Positions 11,929-22,765 of a DNA stretch of 64,000 nucleotides are shown here, in pieces. The stretch covers positions 24,753,501-24,817,500 of the forward strand of contig OX344749.2 in assembly GCA_947034885.2 (NCBI GenBank), written 5' to 3'. The stretch comes from Thuidium tamariscinum (taxonomy: Eukaryota; Streptophyta; Bryopsida; Hypnales; Thuidiaceae). Below the pieces are notes generated by a model. That model was not told the origin of the DNA and did no database searches. It saw nothing but the letters and a program-made list of their open reading frames with translations. Position 1 is the first letter of the stretch; every line of letters starts with the position of its first letter. The translations under genes were made by a program, and so were the position numbers.

Positions 11929-13873
11929 ATGGACGCGGTGTTGAGTAAAGCCGGGAGCTTCTTGTTTGCTCGAAAGGCCAACAACATTGCTGGTGGCCTT
12001 GCCGATGACGCCTCTGTATGTGAAACCCTTGTTAGCTGCTCTTCCCAAACCCTTGCACTTCCGTGTTGGTATTCGTCTATCTGCTTCCTTTGCTGCCCGT
12101 TTTTAAGAAAACAATTGAAGTTTTGAATTTAATCTCTGTTTAGTTCACTTTTCCTGTGCTCCTCGCGGATTGTTGATGAAGTAGGATAATGATCGCGTTT
12201 CTGAGAATTGAGCAGACGACTGCGGGTTGTGGATTTCATTAGGGTTTGATGGAGATCATACATGAACATTGAACTGCTGAATCTGAACTGAGGCTAACAT
12301 ATTGGAACAGTTGCCTGAGAGTTGACCTCCCTATTGCTGGGTGCTTCTGTAATTTGGTCTCCTTTGTTATCTTTAGTTGTTTTTGCGCGGTGTAGTTTTA
12401 ACGACAACTCTGGTCTTGAGGTTATGGAGAGGGTTGAGATTTTTGGGATTGAGATTAAACTGTTTCGTGCAGAAGGTTGGATCTGATCACCGTGTGACAC
12501 TCTTTTATTTTATAGAATTCGATGAGTTCAGATGAATGTAAATACTAAAGATTTTTGAGCTTGGAATGCATTGATGCTGAAACGACCTCCCGATCCTAAA
12601 ATGTACAACCTCTGTACATTGCAAAATCCAGTTTCACCCCATGTGTCGGATGAGCCGACAGGATGCTAATGTATTTCTGTTGTGTATTTGAATTGCTCAG
12701 TCGCTCTCCACCAGCATGTCAGAAGGCGCGTCGCGCTTCATTAATCGTATGAAAGGTATTTATTGCCATTCCGGCCAGCTGATTCACTTTTATGTTCACC
12801 AGCGTTTTCACTGCATTACTAGGTGTAGGACATTTGAAATCATCACTCTGATTATTGTATCTCTCAGTTGCACGATTTTTGGGTTCGCAAAACTACTTTC
12901 GAATGGAATTAAATTTCTTTTTACGTCCATTTTTTGCAGTTATTACGGAGTCTCTAATTGTGCTATATTTTTCAATTAGTTCATGGTATTTGAATAATTT
13001 GGTGATTACCAACAGAATGCAAAACTTTACAAGTATAATACAACTCCTGTTTCAATCTACATCGTGTTGTATTTCAATCTACACCTTGTTGTCTGGTTTT
13101 ACATTTAATCTCTTACATGATCATTGAACAAGCACAAGTTAAATGTTTTGGAGTATCTTCACCCGAAATTGGCTCCTCAATCTTTGAGGGATTAATGACA
13201 GCCCCAAAATACACGATAATGTTGGGCCGCAGGAGTCAGGAAGTTGGTCTAGAGCCTTTTCCACACTTGTTGAACTCTTTTGATTAAATCTCATTGTATG
13301 CAGCGTCTTGTGACATAGCAGAGCGTGTTACTGAGAGTACAGTTCATCGTGAGTATTGGACTGGGTACACCTTTCCCTAGGGTTTGGTTAGGGAATACAG
13401 AAGAATGTGATACTAAAGAAGTGTGAGCGTAATTTGTGACCCTTGAATTTTTTTTTCGCTACTGACACTTGCGTTTTGTGCTGGACGAAGGCAAAGTGCA
13501 GACACCGCTGCCCGAGCTCTTACAGAAGTACCAGATCCCCAAGGGTGTGTTTCCAAAGAATGTACTGAATTACGAGTTTGATGAAGCCACAGGGAAGCTG
13601 GCCGTCATTCTTCCTTTCGTCTGCGAAGTGAAGTTCAGAGACGACTCACTGGTTCGCTACGACAAGAGAGTCACCGGCGTCCTGACCAAGGGGGTGTTCA
13701 AGAACATTGAAGGCATGAAAACCAAGATCATGATGATGTGGTCCAAGGTGATCTCCATCACCATGGACAAGCCTGAATCCACCAAAGTGGTTTTCGTCTC
13801 GAGCATGAACAAATCCCGACCGCGCGACGCTTACATCGTTCTACGGGATGGAATTGAAGTGGACGACTTCTAG
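11929..13873 (+). CDS. DUF538 family protein, 3 exons, 174 aa
   Basis: Exons 11929-12015, 12701-12755 and 13491-13873 join in phase (0, then 1) to 174 aa. The protein begins MDAVLSKAGSFLFARKANN and continues through SLSTSMSEGASRFINRMKG into the DUF538 core: LPELLQKYQIPKGVFPKNV, then YEFDEATGKLAVILP, CEVKF, VRYDKRVTGVL, then GMKTK and the C-terminal KSRPRDAYIV. From memory, this architecture, including the basic N-terminal extension, resembles Arabidopsis At5g49600. DUF538 proteins are small plant-specific beta-barrel-like proteins with no agreed biochemical activity, reported in stress contexts. No signal peptide or membrane helix is seen. Exon 3 is GC-rich and clean. A partial copy of intron 1 to intron 2 lies at the left end of the window. 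Confidence 0.9.
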
Positions 13874-15227
13874 CCAGGTTAGACCTAGTGCCAATTTGTG
13901 CTACTCAATCAACATCCTAATCTGTACTTTTGGGTTGAATTAGAATTAGAATGAGAATGAGAATCCTCCTCTGATTAGCCTATGATACAGTGACTCAGCT
14001 GTCTTGAACACCAGACTTAGCATCATAGATAAAAGTTGGATCTCAACCTATTGATTATCTACTACATTGTATAGTTGTAGTGTAGTTTGCAGCTCAATGA
14101 TTGTTGTGTTTGTGACTGAGTGGCGCTCTGCCAATTTAAAGAGTGATTCTCTGGAGAGACCATTTCCGATGACGGGGTTATGGTAGTGCCCGCCTTCGCC
14201 CTTGTACCTTTGTCTGCCAAATGGTTGGTTTTGCCTTCAGATTCAGAGGTACCGGTAGTTTCTAAATGATTAAATCTTAAATGTCAGGCCGGCTTCCTCT
14301 TTGGCCCTGGCACCTGTCGATCCGTTTCTCGAAGAATAAGGTCGTCTCTGAACACCTCTGCATGTTGACGTAGCCTTGATTTGTGGTGACTTGGGAGCTA
14401 CACTGTTTTTTTCATTGAGCACGTTGTGTCCTGAATTCCTAATATAACGTCACAATAGTATGGCATAGAGTAAAGAGCTTTTATGAAAATGATTGTGTAC
14501 CTTGGGACTATGGGCAAAAAGTTTAGTGATCAGTCACTCAAGCAACAAGTGGCCCACACAAGATCCTAAGTTTGGTAAATGATGTTCATCCCAAAAGCAC
14601 TCTAATACATGGTGGTCATGGTATGTTATTAGGTTACAAAATAGTGTATCAAACATTAAATGGAACAAATCATCTAATGTATGTGCATTAGTGCCTAAGT
14701 AATCATCATTGCCCAAGATGTGAACATATGGGTCAAAAATCAGCACTAAATCCTAGGTATTGATGACCCAAGATGTCCAAGATGTCACAATCACATTTAG
14801 ACCAATAGGCACTATTGAATTCTAGATATTAGAGGTACTTTTAAAATTGTCCCTTGTTGTAATAGGGGTGTCAAGAATGATTGTCGAAAGAAAGTTTAGC
14901 CCTTGACAGAGGTTGGTGACTATGGAAATTAACCCTAATTTTATGGTACCATGTAAATCATTGGCTTAAAAAAATCCATAAGCATTGGTTGGAAGTCAAA
15001 CTATTGTATGAAACCTCCCTATATCACATGAAATTTGAAGATGCATAGTTGCACTTCTTACATACAAAGATTCATTGCCATTCATTGGATAAAAAACAAT
15101 TCGGGTTTCTTTGAAGAGTTAGCTAAGAATCATACAAAAGAAATACAATACCAAATTCCATCAACCTCAATTTTGATGCTTCAAGAAGTATTGTAACTCT
15201 TGGTTCATCATTTCACCTACTTGATGA
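13874..15227. other. 3' flank of DUF538 gene and AT-rich intergenic DNA
   Basis: The first ~550 bp are moderate in composition and probably include 3' UTR. From ~14460 the DNA is AT-rich without a supportable gene. Confidence 0.5.
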
Positions 15228-15466
15228 CACTATAAGAAACCACAATTTTTCAATGTTTAAGTTGATGGATTTTATGTGATATTGAATATAACAATCCATA
15301 TTATTATGTTGATAATGACGTCCAATGTAATATGAAGGTGTTACATTGGATGTCATTGCTAACATAAAGACATAGATTGTTATATTCGATGTCATCTAAA
15401 ATTTGTCAACTTAGAGATTAATTGTTATATTAAATGTCACTTAAAACACAATTTTTTCCTAATGTG
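15228..15466. mobile_element. Foldback MITE, ~240 bp
   Basis: The centre is a strong inverted repeat. AATATAACAATC at ~15287 and its complement near 15385 are joined by ~46-nt arms meeting at CCAATGTAA/TTACATTGG, separated by a ~10-nt loop. Outside these, AAGTTGA and GATATTG blocks also pair. The outermost ends, CACTATAAGAAACC and TTTTTTCCTAATGTG, are only loosely complementary but CACTA-like. I see no clear target duplication, so the family assignment is weak. No coding sequence. Confidence 0.5.
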
Positions 15467-16257
15467 ATTAAATCTATTGATGTCACAAGATGCACACAAT
15501 TAGAACATGAGAGCCCAATAACTTCTTCACATATTGTCCGAATAATGCATGCTAAAGTACATTAGAATCCTATTTATTTGCCATTAGAGTAAAAATGATT
15601 GCAATCTCAAAAGACATCTTATCCATTTAACCTTCAATTGTTCAAGAATTCATAAGTAGGTACCTCTATTTGGATAGAAGTTCAAATAAATCATTTGGGA
15701 AGTTTCAAATAAGTTATCCAAATGTTTTAGAAGAGAGAAGAAATCATGTCCTATGCTTTAGAGGGATAAAGCTATGTTTTGGAAATCATCATAATTTAGC
15801 TATCAACTTCCCAAGTGGAGGCTTTATTTTCATGTTAGATACCTTTGAATTAAAAGAAAATCTTGCAACTCTTTGGAGTCATAACTCTTACAAGAAGTAT
15901 TTGAGAAGTAAAGGTATATTTAAATTGATTCTTTTTCATTGAACACATGCTAATACTTTTTTCTAGATTCCAATACAATTATTGTTCAATTGTTCTATTT
16001 TCTTAAGCACTAGATCCATATAGTTTGGTTGTCTTCTTCTCCAAATTTGAATGGTGATTTTCCCCTTGCAATTCCTAGCCTACTAAAGGGACTATAGAAT
16101 ATTTTTTTTACTTTAGAATTAGTCAAATATATTGTGAATTTGTATTTTTTCTAAAGGTTGTTTTTCCATTTGAAGTCAAAGATTTGAACAAAAACTTCAA
16201 TCCCATTGGGCACAAATATCCAAAAGATAGTACAAAAAAACAAATACAACATCTAAA
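15467..16257. other. AT-rich intergenic DNA
   Basis: No gene is supported. The 90-codon frame at 15670-15942 has no recognisable domain and is treated as chance. Confidence 0.45.
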
Positions 16258-16983
16258 GGTGATTGCAAGAAACACGTATCAAATTTGTTGTGTTTTCAAT
16301 AGGGCTCATGCATTTTTTGGGAGAACTTTAAAATTAAAAAACTAATTCTTAAGAAAAACTACAAATATGAATAATGTATACACTTTTAAGACAAAGATAA
16401 ATATTGAAGGGAATTTATAGACAAATTCTCTAATTAGAAAAACTTGAAAAGTGCCAAATTTCAAGGACATACATATTTTGATGTTTAAAGTAGTTTTAAA
16501 TAGTAAAAAAACAAAAATAGAGAAAAAATTGTCCATTTGCAACAACTTTAAGGGCATGGCCATGTACCAAAAAACTCATCAAGTGCATATTTTATATGTT
16601 TCAAAAGACAAGCAAAAAGAAGTTCACTTTGTAAACTTCCACACCACATAAAATTAATTATTTTTAAAAATTCCTTTGGCCATTAGCTACAAGGCTACTA
16701 GGAAACCATCATATCTAAATTTCACCTCAAAATTTGTTATTTTGGGTACTAAATAGTACTAAAAACCTCCAAATTGGCAAGTGTGACATAAAATTGGAGT
16801 CTATTTTTTTATAATAAAATGTTTTTAAAAATTATGAATTTTTTTAGAAGGTGTATTTTAGTCATGAGTACATTTCCTATAAATCTTGAGTCATTTGGAG
16901 CCAAAACACAAAAGTTATGGCCAAAAAACAAATTAGCATGCAATGTGTGACACAAAATAGTACAAGTGTTTCTTGCTATCACC
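16258..16983. mobile_element. 726-bp inverted-repeat element, copy 2
   Basis: The ends are GGTGATTGCAAGAAACAC and the near-complement GTGTTTCTTGCTATCACC. The length is exactly the same as the copy nested at 8850-9575, with shared interior blocks near the right end (CAAAAGTTATG followed by AAAAAAC-type sequence). It has no coding capacity. A target duplication is not convincing (ATC-rich on both sides). Confidence 0.6.
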
Positions 16984-17381
16984 CATCAATGTAGAATTTC
17001 TGAAATACCATTATTAATAGGCTTGGGCAATATCGTGGAATGAATTTTTTATTCAAAAAAGACATGACTTGACATCACTTGAACTCACTAAATTAAATGG
17101 ATGCACTATAAATGAAAACCAATTCTTGACCTAGGGATCAATGCTAGATTTCACTTAACCAAATTTATTTCATAAAATATTGTTTTTTTCAACAAATCAC
17201 ATCCATTGAATTTTGTACAATCGACTTTAAGGAGAATTGGCCTATCCTTGAGGTGTTAAGACTAAAAGAAAATGATGTTTTTTGCAATTGCAAAGAACAA
17301 TTGGTTTTGGATTGCATTGGACATTTACAACTAGTAATAATTTGGAGCCCCTTAGCAGTTGTGGACAAGTCATATGTTAAC

Positions 17382-17523
17382 CCATTAAGAACCAGGTCGA
17401 TGACTGCAAATGAATATTTGGTTGAAAATGACATGTTTTCATTAGCAGCTGAAGTGACTACTAATGAAAACCTATGATTTTCGTCTAGAGTCATCAACTA
17501 GTCATTGACCTGGTCCTTAATGG
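17382..17523. repeat. Imperfect hairpin / small MITE, 142 bp
   Basis: The ends CCATTAAGAACCAGGTCGATGACT and the complement of AGTCATTGACCTGGTCCTTAATGG differ at only two positions. Inner blocks GTTTTCATTAG and CTAATGAAAAC also pair, so the whole segment can fold on itself. It may be a MITE or a hairpin RNA source; the sequence alone does not decide. Confidence 0.5.
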
Positions 17524-17639
17524 ATTAAATTCAAGTCATAGAATGAAACGGGGTTGTTTTTAATCCTATATCTTATTTAGAACTTTATTGATGAGCTTTT
17601 CTCATGTGATTGTTGATGTGGTATTTGCTACCTAATTGT

Positions 17640-18650
17640 TGATGAGTTCTTCAATTTGTTGGCAATTGGTTTAGAACTTATCTACAATTTGTTTGCAACT
17701 CATTTCTGACTAGTTTCCAAGTCATTCGTGACTTGTTTACAACTCATTTGCGATTGATCTACCACTCACTTATAACTTGTTTGCAAGTCATTTGCAATTG
17801 CTTTGCAACTTCGTAGGTTTGTAGATTTAAAATTATTAGGATTTTAAATATTTTTATTAGAAGACATTTGAAGGCAAGGGAGGGCCGTTTCAGGGCCATT
17901 TCCCTCCCTGTTTCCTATGTTGTCCTAAAATAGTAAATCAACCCATAATGGCTAAATTTTTGAATTTTTGAAAAAAAATTAATTAATTTTTTCAAAAATT
18001 TCAATTTTTTTGAAGAAACCTAAAATTGAATTAAAAATTTATTTTAAAATAAATAAATATTTAAACAATAAATAAATATTTAAAAAAAATATTCTGACAT
18101 GGTAGTCTCTCTCTAGATTGCTAATGTGGCGTGTTCCCATAATCCAAAAACTCAAAAGAACTTGTAGTTCCCATTGCCCTCAAATTTCATCTAATGAGAT
18201 TCTAGAGATTGTAGAAATCTTCAAAATATAGAAATCGACTAATTGTAGAAGTTTTAAAATTCTATTAAGATAATTCATTACATAAGACAAACAATTTACA
18301 AGTCTTATATGTTCAACCTAATGATATTCTTGATAGTTGATACAAAACAATGAGTAAAATGACTTCAAGAACAACTAAGAAACAACTCAAAATGCAACTA
18401 TGAATGACTAGGATGCAATTAGGAAATGTTTAAGATGTAACTAAGAAACAACTAGCAAATAATTAGAATGCAATTAAGATGCAACTAAAATGTGATTAAG
18501 ATGTGACTAAGATCGACTAAGATGAAACTAAGATGCAACTAAGATGTGATAAACAATTAGGAAACAAATTAGAATGCAACTAAGAAATGACTATTTGTCA
18601 TTTTATATTTGTAGTTGCATCCTAGTCGTTTTCTAATTGTTTTTTGCAAC
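17640..18650. repeat. Degenerate minisatellite blocks in opposite orientation
   Basis: About 17640-17820 contains repeated units like CATTTGCAA/GACTTGTTTGCAA. About 18350-18640 contains repeats of CAACTAAGATG, GACTAAGATG and GAAACAACTA, largely the reverse-complement sense of the first block. Such subterminal arrays are typical of CACTA-type elements. An end-like motif TTTTTCTTCTAGTG occurs at ~18971-18984, but I could not find a matching left end. Confidence 0.4.
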
Positions 18651-19084
18651 TACAAATTGACATAGTGGATTCGATAGCGTGTAGATTAATTCATGTTGGC
18701 AATCGGCATGAATAATGAATGGAAAAAAACTCACATTCATTTTAAATTTGAACTTTGGTATGACTTATGTAATCCTACAGTTCATTCTATGACTACTATG
18801 TCACTAAAACAATTTCTACACTTCATTCAACGACTATTCTGCGACTAAAACAACACAATAATGATTTAAAACAATGACATCAAACATTGGGAGTCAAATT
18901 GGGTCAAATAGGGAAGTCACAGGACAATTGTATAGGAAACTTAGTTACATTTTAGCTAGTTGTGACCAATAATTTTTCTTCTAGTGTAAACAACTTAAAA
19001 AATTTCAACCTCTCTTTCTCTTTTGTAGGTTTTATTAATTTAGCTGAGCTTCTTGACCTCAAGGCTTAGCCTCTAGATGTAAAG

Positions 19085-21206
19085 CCGCCCTAATTGTTTA
19101 GTTCCGAGAATTTGCTACTGAACTATGCTCGGTGCACAGTTCAGAAATGGAATGTGCTTAGTTACTGGTATCCTTCCTGAATTCTCTCTTGCAGAATACT
19201 CCGTACTATTTAGCTGAGCATCTTACTATTTTTTCTCCATTCACCCGTTTTACGGGCTTTCATTACTCTCCGCAAGGCTTTGCATTGCTTTCCGGAGTTC
19301 CAGTCCCTGGCTACTTTTTTTCGAATTGCAGCGCAACAGGTTGATGGCAGCATGCAGTCACTAACTTACAACGGTTCAACTCCGCCACTTGACTTTGTCG
19401 TTCTTCGCCAGGTACGTATTGGCAGCGCTTCAATTATGCAAGCAGTATTCAATTATGCCTAGCGAGGGTCTCATCATTGAACTCTTCCGGACGAACGAAT
19501 ACTTCCACAGATTTGTCTTTGAAGGAGTTTAGCTGCATCTGAGAATCGTTTTGTATTACAGTGACTTGATCCCGAATTTTGCAGATTGCTCCAAGAGAAA
19601 TCCTGGTCCAGAGAGTGATTGAAGCCTGGGGTTGATGGGAGCGAGGTGTGTTGTGAAAGCTCAAAACGCTTGTCACCGAATGTATTGATTGTGTGGCGGT
19701 CGCAAATTTTATGTAAGCTTCTAAAACTGATTTTTCGTGTTTCTTTAGTGCAAGCGCGCGTTTTGCAACGACTGAAGGCTAAGATGCTGTCAGTTTTGTC
19801 TTAGCATTTGGCTCCGTCCGTCCGTTTATCGCCCAGGGTTCATTACGCGGACAGGTATGTATTTGACAGAGCTTCAATTGTGTACATAGGTTTCTTGCTT
19901 TCTTCAATCTCCTGTAGCGACTCATCGTTCAATTCTTGTCATAGATCTATCTTTAGAATGGTTTCGATGTATCCGTGAATCGTTTCGGTTTCGTGATCCG
20001 GATTTTGTAGTCCGTTCCTGAAGTGACTGAACGACTTGTGTTGTTGAGAGTGTTGTTTCTTAAAGGCCTAACCCGATATCACCGAATTTGTTGTGTGCCG
20101 GTCGCAAATTTCCTGTACGGCGTAAGCAGTTTTTTCGTGTTTCATTTATGCAGGAATTTCGCCAATACAATACAGAGGCACTCAAATCTGTAGGTCTCAT
20201 CCAACTATCTAGACCGTTTCGGTGGTTCGGAGTCCTTATCTTGATGTGTCGACGCCTCCTTCACTCAGCTGAGTTTCTTCATGCACTGTTATTTGGGATG
20301 ATTTCTTCTTTTCAATCCTGAAGCGTTGTTTCCTCCAGCCTGCCTCTCCTTTTGGTACAGCGTCTTTGGCTGATACTTCCAGGCTGGTGTACAAGCTTAC
20401 ATCCTTGAAGTAAGTACGAACCAAATCAAGGGAATTGGTATGGCCCGTCATAGTCCTTATGTAATGAAGCGATATATACTGTGGACAGATGTAATATTGA
20501 TGATTCGGTTCATCCTGTGATTGAAGCAATCACTGAAGTCGGAAATTAAAGCTGATTGAGCAAATCTAAGCTGGTTGACCATCTTGATTGTAAATGGTCT
20601 CGCAGGTTCAGTGAAACAGAAACGATCTGGATAGTCGGACAGAGTTCTTACCTTCCATTCTTGACTCCAAACGCGAGGAAGTAGAGTCGATGTGGAATTC
20701 AGTTGCTTTGAGAAGTGGCGTTTGGTGAGAACCTCGTCGTGCGCGTGACACTACAAATGCAGGAGAGAGACCAACCTCGGGCCTCTGCGGCCGGTATGTA
20801 TAGCGGCACATGCCAGCTCCTCTAATCGGGTGAGCAAGAGAAACAGCGATTGATGCAGGATAGATTTTCATTTTGAAGAGGTTTGTCGGACTATGGAGGC
20901 TTACACAGACTTCAACCAGTGTCTAATTTTAGTATAGTTTTGAATGTTCTTTATGTCTCACGTAGAGTATCAATGGCTGCCTTCAAATCTCTCTCAGTAA
21001 CTTAGTGACAAATTTTCGACCGACATCTGCTTTCATAGTTTATGATTCTCTTTGAATTAGAATTGGAAAACTTCTTAAGGATTTCAAATTGTTGCCGAGA
21101 GCAGTGATTTCAAACCCATGGTCTACTGCCTGAAATTTGCGACAACTTGTGGAGCCTTACGCTTGGCGTACCAATTTCAATGATGCAGGAGGACTGTCGC
21201 AATTGA
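19085..21206 (+). promoter_or_regulatory. Long upstream/leader region of the TMEM45 gene with a tandem duplication
   Basis: This 2.1-kb stretch is GC-richer than the DNA to its left and probably contains promoter and non-coding 5' exons. A plausible leader-exon donor, GCCAG|GTACGT, lies at ~19411. Two diverged tandem copies (~19405-19760 and ~19850-20160) share GGTACGTAT/GGTATGTAT, the block TCACCGAAT...GCCGGTCGCAAATTT and TTTTTCGTGTTTC. No long open frame spans it. Exon limits cannot be fixed without transcripts. Confidence 0.35.
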
Positions 21207-22124
21207 ATGGGAACCTTCATAGGGCACATTTTGCCCGGGGCAGGCTTTGTCCTGCTGGGGCTATGGCATCTGTACAACATTATCGGGCGTTACGTGCGCT
21301 CCCCATGGAGCTACAAAACACGGACGTGGTTTCCTCCTGAGGGCTTGGGAAGGCACTTCCGGCACACGGAACTATATCTTATCATCGCTGGAACTTGTGG
21401 CTCCATAGCTGGGGAGCTCTTGCCCGACAGGTTTTGGTCTGTCACAACGCACCTCAATAATTTCGAGCACTCTACTATTTCGCTGACACTGCTGTTCTAC
21501 GCCGCATTTGCCCTCGCTGTCGATGTTCTTGAAATTCAAGTACCGCAAGGGTGGTTGCACTCTGCCGCCGCGATCGCTCTCAGCGAGGAGCTCCTTCTGT
21601 TCCACTTCCACTCCGCGGATCACATGGGCCTGGAAGGCCACTACCACGCGCTCTTGCAATTTCCAATCGTGGTGGGCATCTTCGCGCTCCTGATGGAAAT
21701 CTTCATCCTCCATTTGCCAGTCCTCGGCGTCCTTCGAAGCATGTCGTTTGTCCTGCAAGGATCTTGGTTCATTTTAATGGGATTCGTCCTTTGGACGCCA
21801 TCGCTCGTCCCGCCCGGGTGTTACATTACGGCGAATCATGTAGATTGTCCAACGCTATACCCTCTAATGGAAGCTAAATCTCTCGCGAATCTCGAGTTCG
21901 CCTGGCTCCTCTCCGGAATTTTCTTTCTCACAGGGGCGGGGCTGATAGCGGCGTTGGCTTTTTCCAGAGAAAGAATTGCATACCGCTATCTTGTAGATGA
22001 GGACCGTGGCCTTGAAAAGACTCATCATCACGACGTGGAGCATGGTGGTTGCTCTCCGCCTCCCATCGGCTTGCAAGGCTCCATGGAACTCCAAGAAATT
22101 GATAGACCCGACCTTGCGCGATAA
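21207..22124 (+). CDS. TMEM45 / DUF716 family multi-pass membrane protein, 305 aa
   Basis: A single uninterrupted coding exon. It starts MGTFIGHILPGAGFVLLGLWHLYN, the characteristic family opening, which fixes the ATG at 21207. About seven hydrophobic segments follow, near residues 8-25, 57-72, 90-108, 117-135, 148-170, 178-200 and 225-250. The conserved HFHSADHMGLEGHYH histidine cluster lies at ~130-144 and WxxMGFxLW at ~189. The C-terminal tail is hydrophilic and His-rich (THHHDVEHGG). DUF716 proteins are integral membrane proteins; some plant members have been linked to pathogen response, but no activity is established. It converges with the NYN-domain gene 640 bp downstream. No truncation or frameshift. 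Confidence 0.92.
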   Translation: MGTFIGHILPGAGFVLLGLWHLYNIIGRYVRSPWSYKTRTWFPPEGLGRHFRHTELYLIIAGTCGSIAGELLPDRFWSVTTHLNNFEHSTISLTLLFYAAFALAVDVLEIQVPQGWLHSAAAIALSEELLLFHFHSADHMGLEGHYHALLQFPIVVGIFALLMEIFILHLPVLGVLRSMSFVLQGSWFILMGFVLWTPSLVPPGCYITANHVDCPTLYPLMEAKSLANLEFAWLLSGIFFLTGAGLIAALAFSRERIAYRYLVDEDRGLEKTHHHDVEHGGCSPPPIGLQGSMELQEIDRPDLAR

Positions 22125-22765
22125 GGCTATGCGTCCTTACCGCTTGTACAGATTCACCTCTAAGTATTGAACAATTAGTATAGCTCACCTTGTTAATGAT
22201 GCAAGGTTGTTCTGGCAATTGTCGTTGTGAATTGCGCAAGACTGTAATCTGCTGAACATTGTCTGAGGACATGGAGGGTCTATTAGACCTAAAGACATGG
22301 TCTGTTATATATCGAGCTTGAATCCTTGGACACCAGGAGCTGGTTAGTTTGAAGGTTGCTCTAGGACACAAATTGATTCAAAGCACTGATAGTCTTGGCT
22401 TGCGATGCGCAGGGCACGCTTCAAAAATGATTGATCCAGGCAAGCAAAAAGTCCTCGCTGTGGACATGGCATGATGGCTGTCACTGCGGTGACAATCAGA
22501 ACCTCTCTCAAAACAGAGTTGTTTCACAATGTCAAATAAAATTCTTAGAGCCTACCATTCATTTACAAGTTTCAACGGACTAGCAAGAGTTTACAGTACG
22601 CAAAGGCAAAGATTCTCAGTTCAAATGCACGGACGGTTGTGCTCTAATTCTAGTGTTTCAAAGCATTCGTCATGTAAACATATGCATTGGCAAGATCGAC
22701 ACTCCGGCATCCTTCCTTAGTTCTTCTCCCCGGGTTATTGTGCTATGTACAGTACAGAGCACGAG
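22125..22765. other. Convergent intergenic region (shared 3' flank)
   Basis: It lies between the stop codons of the TMEM45 (+) and NYN (-) genes and presumably holds both 3' UTRs. The reading frames here are short and shadow-like. Confidence 0.5.

Noticed and set aside
15670-15942. 90-codon frame with protein-like look
   Set aside because: No family, no splice context, AT-rich codons; probably chance.
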